A stretch of 9,457 bases of DNA, from NCBI GenBank assembly GCA_021823365.1, contig JAKAOD010000086.1:1-9457 (forward strand), in the 5' to 3' direction. Of this stretch, positions 6,959-9,457 are shown one piece after another. Source of the DNA: Actinomycetes bacterium. GTDB lineage: Bacteria > Actinomycetota > Acidimicrobiia > Acidimicrobiales > Bog-793. The notes beneath the pieces are model-generated. The model worked only from the letters and a program-made list of their open reading frames with translations, had not been told where the DNA came from and ran no database searches. The number at the start of each line of letters is the position of its first letter. The stretch's first letter is position 1. The position numbers were made by a program, and so were the translations under genes.

Positions 6959-7687
6959 GCGGCGTCTCGCGCCGCCGATCCGGGTGGCCCGGGCGGCCGA
7001 GAAGAGGGCGGCGAGCGCCATCAGGCTCATCGAGGCGTAGAAGGCGTCGTGGAGCCCTGACGTGAACGCCCGCGCGTCGTCGGCGCGCAGGCTCGTCGAG
7101 CCGACGAAGATCGCGAACGCGAGATGCCGGCTGATGCTGCGGGAGGCGATGAGGATGGCCATCGGGCAGGAGAAGACCATCCCGACGTTGGCGAACGTCC
7201 GCAGCATCCCGAGGAGATCCCGAAGGCGGCCGGCGGGGAGGCCTTCGTCACCGCAGAGTTGTTGGCGGGGAAGAAGCAGCTGTTCCCGAGCCCGTTGATG
7301 ACCCCGCCGAGGACCACGAGCCACAGCCCAGTCGTTACTGAGAGGTGGGCGCAGACGAAGAGGCCGACGACCTGGACGCCGAGCCCGACCGTGGCGGGAA
7401 GGGCCGGCGCGAAACGGTCTGCCAGCTTCCCCGCCGTCGGCCCGGTCGCCGCACCGACCAGGTAGCCAGGGATGAGCAGGAGAGACGCGTGAACGGGCGA
7501 GAGGTGCCGTGCCCCTGGAGATAGATGATGACCAGGAAGAGCAGCGCGTAGTTGGCGAGACCCTGGAAGAATGACGCGTGCCTTCCCCGCGTTCGTGCAG
7601 GAGGCGCAGGGCGAACCCGACGCCGGCGAGTCCGATCGGTACGTTGATCCGGAAGATCCACCGCCACGAGACTGCGGGCCTGCGCAT
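6953..7687 (-). pseudogene. DHA2-type MFS drug transporter remnant, multiply frameshifted
   Basis: Four pieces of one major facilitator protein follow each other in three frames on the minus strand. Piece 1 (7687 to about 7590) has VSWRWIFRINVPIGLAGVGF, the TM5-TM6 motif of 14-TM EmrB/QacA-like transporters. Piece 2 (about 7585-7505) is FFQGLANYALLFLVIIYLQG. Piece 3 (about 7503-7210) is LSPVHASLLLIPGYLVGAAT, GPTAGKLADRFAP, LWLVVLGGVINGLGNSCFFP. Piece 4 (about 7210-6953) is LLGMLRTFANVGMVF through SLMALAALFSAARATRIGG and the stop. The first four TM helices are absent, and about 70-80 residues between pieces 1 and 2 are deleted. The 3-to-4 break is a one-base loss: TCGGGATGCTG, where TCGGGGATGCTG would keep frame. 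Such transporters export drugs or metabolites by proton antiport; this one is dead. It lies in the same direction as gnd but beyond a terminator. Confidence 0.85.
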
Positions 7688-7786
7688 CGCTCACCATAGG
7701 GCAACCTCCGGGCTCGTCGCGCGCGAAGCCGGGCCCTTGCGATGTCGGGCCAGGCCGCGCACCGCGGCGTAGGGGCCATTGGCCCA

Positions 7787-7806
7787 AAGCCCGCTCAGGC
7801 GGGCTT
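7787..7806 (-). terminator. gnd terminator hairpin with the stop codon in its loop
   Basis: AAGCCCGC (7787-7794) and GCGGGCTT (7799-7806) form a perfect 8-bp stem around a TCAG loop. On the minus strand the loop is CTGA, which contains the gnd stop codon (7797-7795), and the 3' arm ends in the short U-run of GCGGGCTTT. Termination would therefore occur within a few bases of the end of translation, isolating gnd from the transporter remnant. Confidence 0.7.
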
Positions 7807-8829
7807 CTCGGCGTGCCCGCCGAACTCCGATCGCATCGCGGAGAGCACCTTCGCGGCGAACTCTCCGTTGTCCCTCGAGGCGAAGCGCTCGTAGAGCGCC
7901 GCGGTGATGACCGGTGCGGGGACGCCGGTGTCGACGGCTGCCTCCACCGTCCAGCGGCCCTCGCCCGAGTCCGACACCCTGCCCGCGAACTCCTCGAGAT
8001 CTGGCGAGCGTGCAAGGGCCGACGCCGTCAGGTCGACGAGCCACGAGCCGACGACCGAGCCGCGCCGCCAGACTTCGGCGACCTCGGCTACGTCGATCGC
8101 GTAGGCATAGGCGTCGGGATCGCGAAGCGGCGTCGTCTCGGCGTCCGCCGCGGCCTGCGCCTCCCTCCCGGCATGCGCATGGCGGATGATGTCGAGACCC
8201 TCGGCGATGGCTGCCATCATCCCGTACTCGATCCCGTTGTGGATCATCTTCACGAAGTGGCCGGCTCCCGCAGGGCCGCAGTGGAGGTAGCCCTGGGGCG
8301 CCGTCCCCGGCTTGTCGCCTCGGCCGGGCGTGGGCTCGGCGCTCGACCGTCCGGGCGCGATGCTCGCGAAGATCGGGTCGAGCCGCTCGACCGGCTCGCG
8401 CTCGCCCCCGATCATCAGGCAGTAGCCGCGCTCGAGGCCCCATACCCCGCCGCTCGTCCCGCAGTCGACGAAATGGAGGTGGCGCTCCTGCAGCCGCTTC
8501 GCGCGCCTGATGTCGTCGCGGTAGAAGGAGTTGCCCCCGTCGATCACGATGTCGTCCTCGTCGAGCACCGCGACGAGCTCGTCCAGGGTCTGCTCCACGA
8601 GCGCTGCGGGCAGCATCAGCCAGACCGCCCGGGGACGGCTCAGCTTGCCGGCGAGGTCGCCGAGCGAGCTCGACGCGATCGCGCCCTCCGACTGGAGCGC
8701 CGCCACAGCCTGCGGGACGACGTCGAAGGCGGCGCACTCGTGCCCGTCGTGCATCAGGCGGCGCACGAGGTTGGCGCCCATCCGGCCGAGACCGACCATT
8801 CCGAGCTGCATCGGCCTGCTCGTCGCCAT
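7795..8829 (-). CDS. gnd: 6-phosphogluconate dehydrogenase, decarboxylating, short (GndA/YqeC) form
   Basis: This 344-residue protein catalyses NAD(P)+-dependent oxidative decarboxylation of 6-phosphogluconate to ribulose 5-phosphate and CO2 in the oxidative pentose phosphate pathway (cytosol). The N-terminal Rossmann motif is GMVGLGRMGANLVRRLM (10-26), followed by RAVWLMLPA, DIVIDGGNSFYRDD (93-106) and the substrate-binding GTSGGVWGLERGYCLMIGG (124-142). HCGPAGAGHFVKMIHNGIEY (183-202) carries Lys194, Asn198 and Glu201 at the same spacing as catalytic Lys183/Asn187/Glu190 of the sheep enzyme. The C-terminal helical part has TTPLRDPDAYAY, VAEVWRRGSVVGSWL (249-263) and FAGRVSDSGEGRWTVEAAVD (281-300). 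Length suits the short form (about 300-340) rather than the 470-residue form. ATG 8829 is chosen for the GGGGAG three bases upstream; the internal ATG at 8811 (MQLGMVG) is the common family start but lacks such a site. Divergent from pgi. All key residues are present. Confidence 0.93.
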   Translation of the reverse strand: MATSRPMQLGMVGLGRMGANLVRRLMHDGHECAAFDVVPQAVAALQSEGAIASSSLGDLAGKLSRPRAVWLMLPAALVEQTLDELVAVLDEDDIVIDGGNSFYRDDIRRAKRLQERHLHFVDCGTSGGVWGLERGYCLMIGGEREPVERLDPIFASIAPGRSSAEPTPGRGDKPGTAPQGYLHCGPAGAGHFVKMIHNGIEYGMMAAIAEGLDIIRHAHAGREAQAAADAETTPLRDPDAYAYAIDVAEVAEVWRRGSVVGSWLVDLTASALARSPDLEEFAGRVSDSGEGRWTVEAAVDTGVPAPVITAALYERFASRDNGEFAAKVLSAMRSEFGGHAEKPA

Positions 8830-8963
8830 GAGCTCCCCTTCCTCGCCGTTGCTTGCCGGCTGTCGTCGACTCCGGTCCCGGACGCCACCGAGGTAGCGCC
8901 TCGGCCATTTGAGTGCGGGGCGCAGAGCGCAGTCAATCCGCTGGGCCGGTAGTGTGGCCGGCG
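8830..8963. promoter_or_regulatory. gnd-pgi divergent intergenic region
   Basis: This 134-bp spacer must hold start signals for two central carbon genes on opposite strands. The gnd side has a good promoter candidate (8907-8936) and a clear Shine-Dalgarno. The pgi side shows neither: TAGTGT (8950-8955) could be a -10 only if the leader is extremely short, and the bases before ATG 8964 (GGCCGGCG) are not a good ribosome binding site, so pgi mRNA may be nearly leaderless. Confidence 0.45.
8907..8936 (-). promoter_or_regulatory. gnd: Candidate sigma70-type promoter of gnd
   Basis: On the minus strand TTGACT (8936-8931) matches the -35 consensus at 5 of 6 positions, and TCAAAT (8912-8907) matches the -10 at 4 of 6, with an 18-base spacer. 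It lies about 78 bases before the gnd ATG, leaving a leader of roughly 70 bases. No nearby operator is evident. Confidence 0.45.
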
Positions 8964-9457
8964 ATGGCCGAGAGCGCGCTGCGCGCGCGTCCGGAGTGGC
9001 GCGCGCTCGAACGACACCACGCCGAGATCGAGGGGCGGCACCTCCGGGAGCTCTTCGCCGAGGACCCCTCACGTGGCGAACGTCTCGTCGCCGAGGCGGC
9101 CGGTGTCTACCTCGACTACTCGAAGAACCGCGTCAGCGACGAGACGATGCGCCTCCTTGTCGAGCTCGCGCGCGCAACGGACGTCGAGGCTCGGCGCGAG
9201 GCGATGTTCTGCGGCGAGCGGATCAACGTCTCCGAGGACCGCTCTGTGCTGCACGTCGCGCTGCGAATGCCAGCAGGCACCTCCCTCGTCGTCGAGGGGA
9301 CCGACGTCGTGAAGGAGGTCCATCGCGTCCTCGACCGGATGGGTGCCTTCGCCGAGCGCGTGCGTTCCGGCGAGTGGCGCGGGCACACGGGCAAGGCGAT
9401 CCGCAACGTGGTCAACGTCGGGATCGGCGGGTCCGACCTCGGCCCGGTGATGATCGG
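8964..9457 (+). CDS. pgi: Glucose-6-phosphate isomerase, N-terminal part (runs off the window)
   Basis: The frame from ATG 8964 stays open for 164 codons to the window end. It interconverts glucose 6-phosphate and fructose 6-phosphate in the cytosol. Family landmarks: [17 protein letters not shown] (25-41), [18 protein letters not shown] (48-65), [20 protein letters not shown] (78-97), HVALRMP, and the glycine-rich phosphosugar-binding start [13 protein letters not shown] (151-163), reached at residue 151 as in full-length (about 540-residue) Pgi. The hallmark active-site motifs lie beyond the window. The start gives a family-typical N-terminus ([11 protein letters not shown]). No clear Shine-Dalgarno precedes it, although a purine-rich site is present before neighbouring gnd. 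Transcribed away from gnd, so carbon-flux genes of the hexose-phosphate node are grouped here; zwf may lie nearby outside the window. Confidence 0.93.
   Translation, partial: MAESALRARPEWRALERHHAEIEGRHLRELFAEDPSRGERLVAEAAGVYLDYSKNRVSDETMRLLVELARATDVEARREAMFCGERINVSEDRSVLHVALRMPAGTSLVVEGTDVVKEVHRVLDRMGAFAERVRSGEWRGHTGKAIRNVVNVGIGGSDLGPVMI

Noticed and set aside
7813..8952. Long open frame on the plus strand (379 codons)
   Set aside because: It is antisense to gnd, which carries every expected motif; the plus translation is GC-driven low complexity.

Overview
The window is very GC-rich, with G/C-biased third codon positions in every open gene. The gene types (split ChrB, a short-form Gnd beside pgi, a DHA2-type transporter, a rifampicin phosphotransferase remnant, a signal-anchored beta-propeller) suggest a chromosomal segment from a high-GC actinobacterium, perhaps of the Thermoleophilia or Acidimicrobiia kind. 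That placement is inference from gene style, not from a marker gene.

Five genes look intact where visible: chrB C-terminal domain (301-732, +), a membrane-anchored beta-propeller (1566-2909, -), a 2-oxoglutarate semialdehyde dehydrogenase-type aldehyde dehydrogenase (5399-6946, +), 6-phosphogluconate dehydrogenase gnd (7795-8829, -), and the 5' part of glucose-6-phosphate isomerase pgi (8964 to the window end, +). gnd and pgi diverge from a 134-bp spacer and serve the oxidative pentose phosphate pathway and the glycolytic hexose-phosphate branch. The dehydrogenase fits oxidative pentose or uronate catabolism that ends in 2-oxoglutarate.

Between these lie gene ruins. They are chrB N-terminal domain with an in-frame amber (2-301), a merR start abutting an rph (rifampicin phosphotransferase) fragment (about 980-1473, -), a frameshifted VOC/glyoxalase gene (about 3251-3654) that runs straight into a headless LacI-family sensor domain (about 3654-4040), an alpha/beta hydrolase without its nucleophile or C-terminus (4027-4866), a frameshifted LuxR-type HTH (about 5140-5361), and a DHA2 transporter cut at the N-terminus and broken in three more places (6953-7687, -). 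Damage is concentrated in these loci while the five neighbours stay open, so real decay is more likely than poor sequencing.

Two hairpins sit on stop codons. An 18-bp perfect palindrome carries the convergent stops of the aldehyde dehydrogenase and the transporter remnant, and an 8-bp-stem hairpin has the gnd stop in its loop. I found no CRISPR array, tRNA, rRNA, insertion sequence or phage gene, and no convincing new multi-gene system. The main interest is the density and geometry of gene decay, plus one orphan extracytoplasmic propeller.
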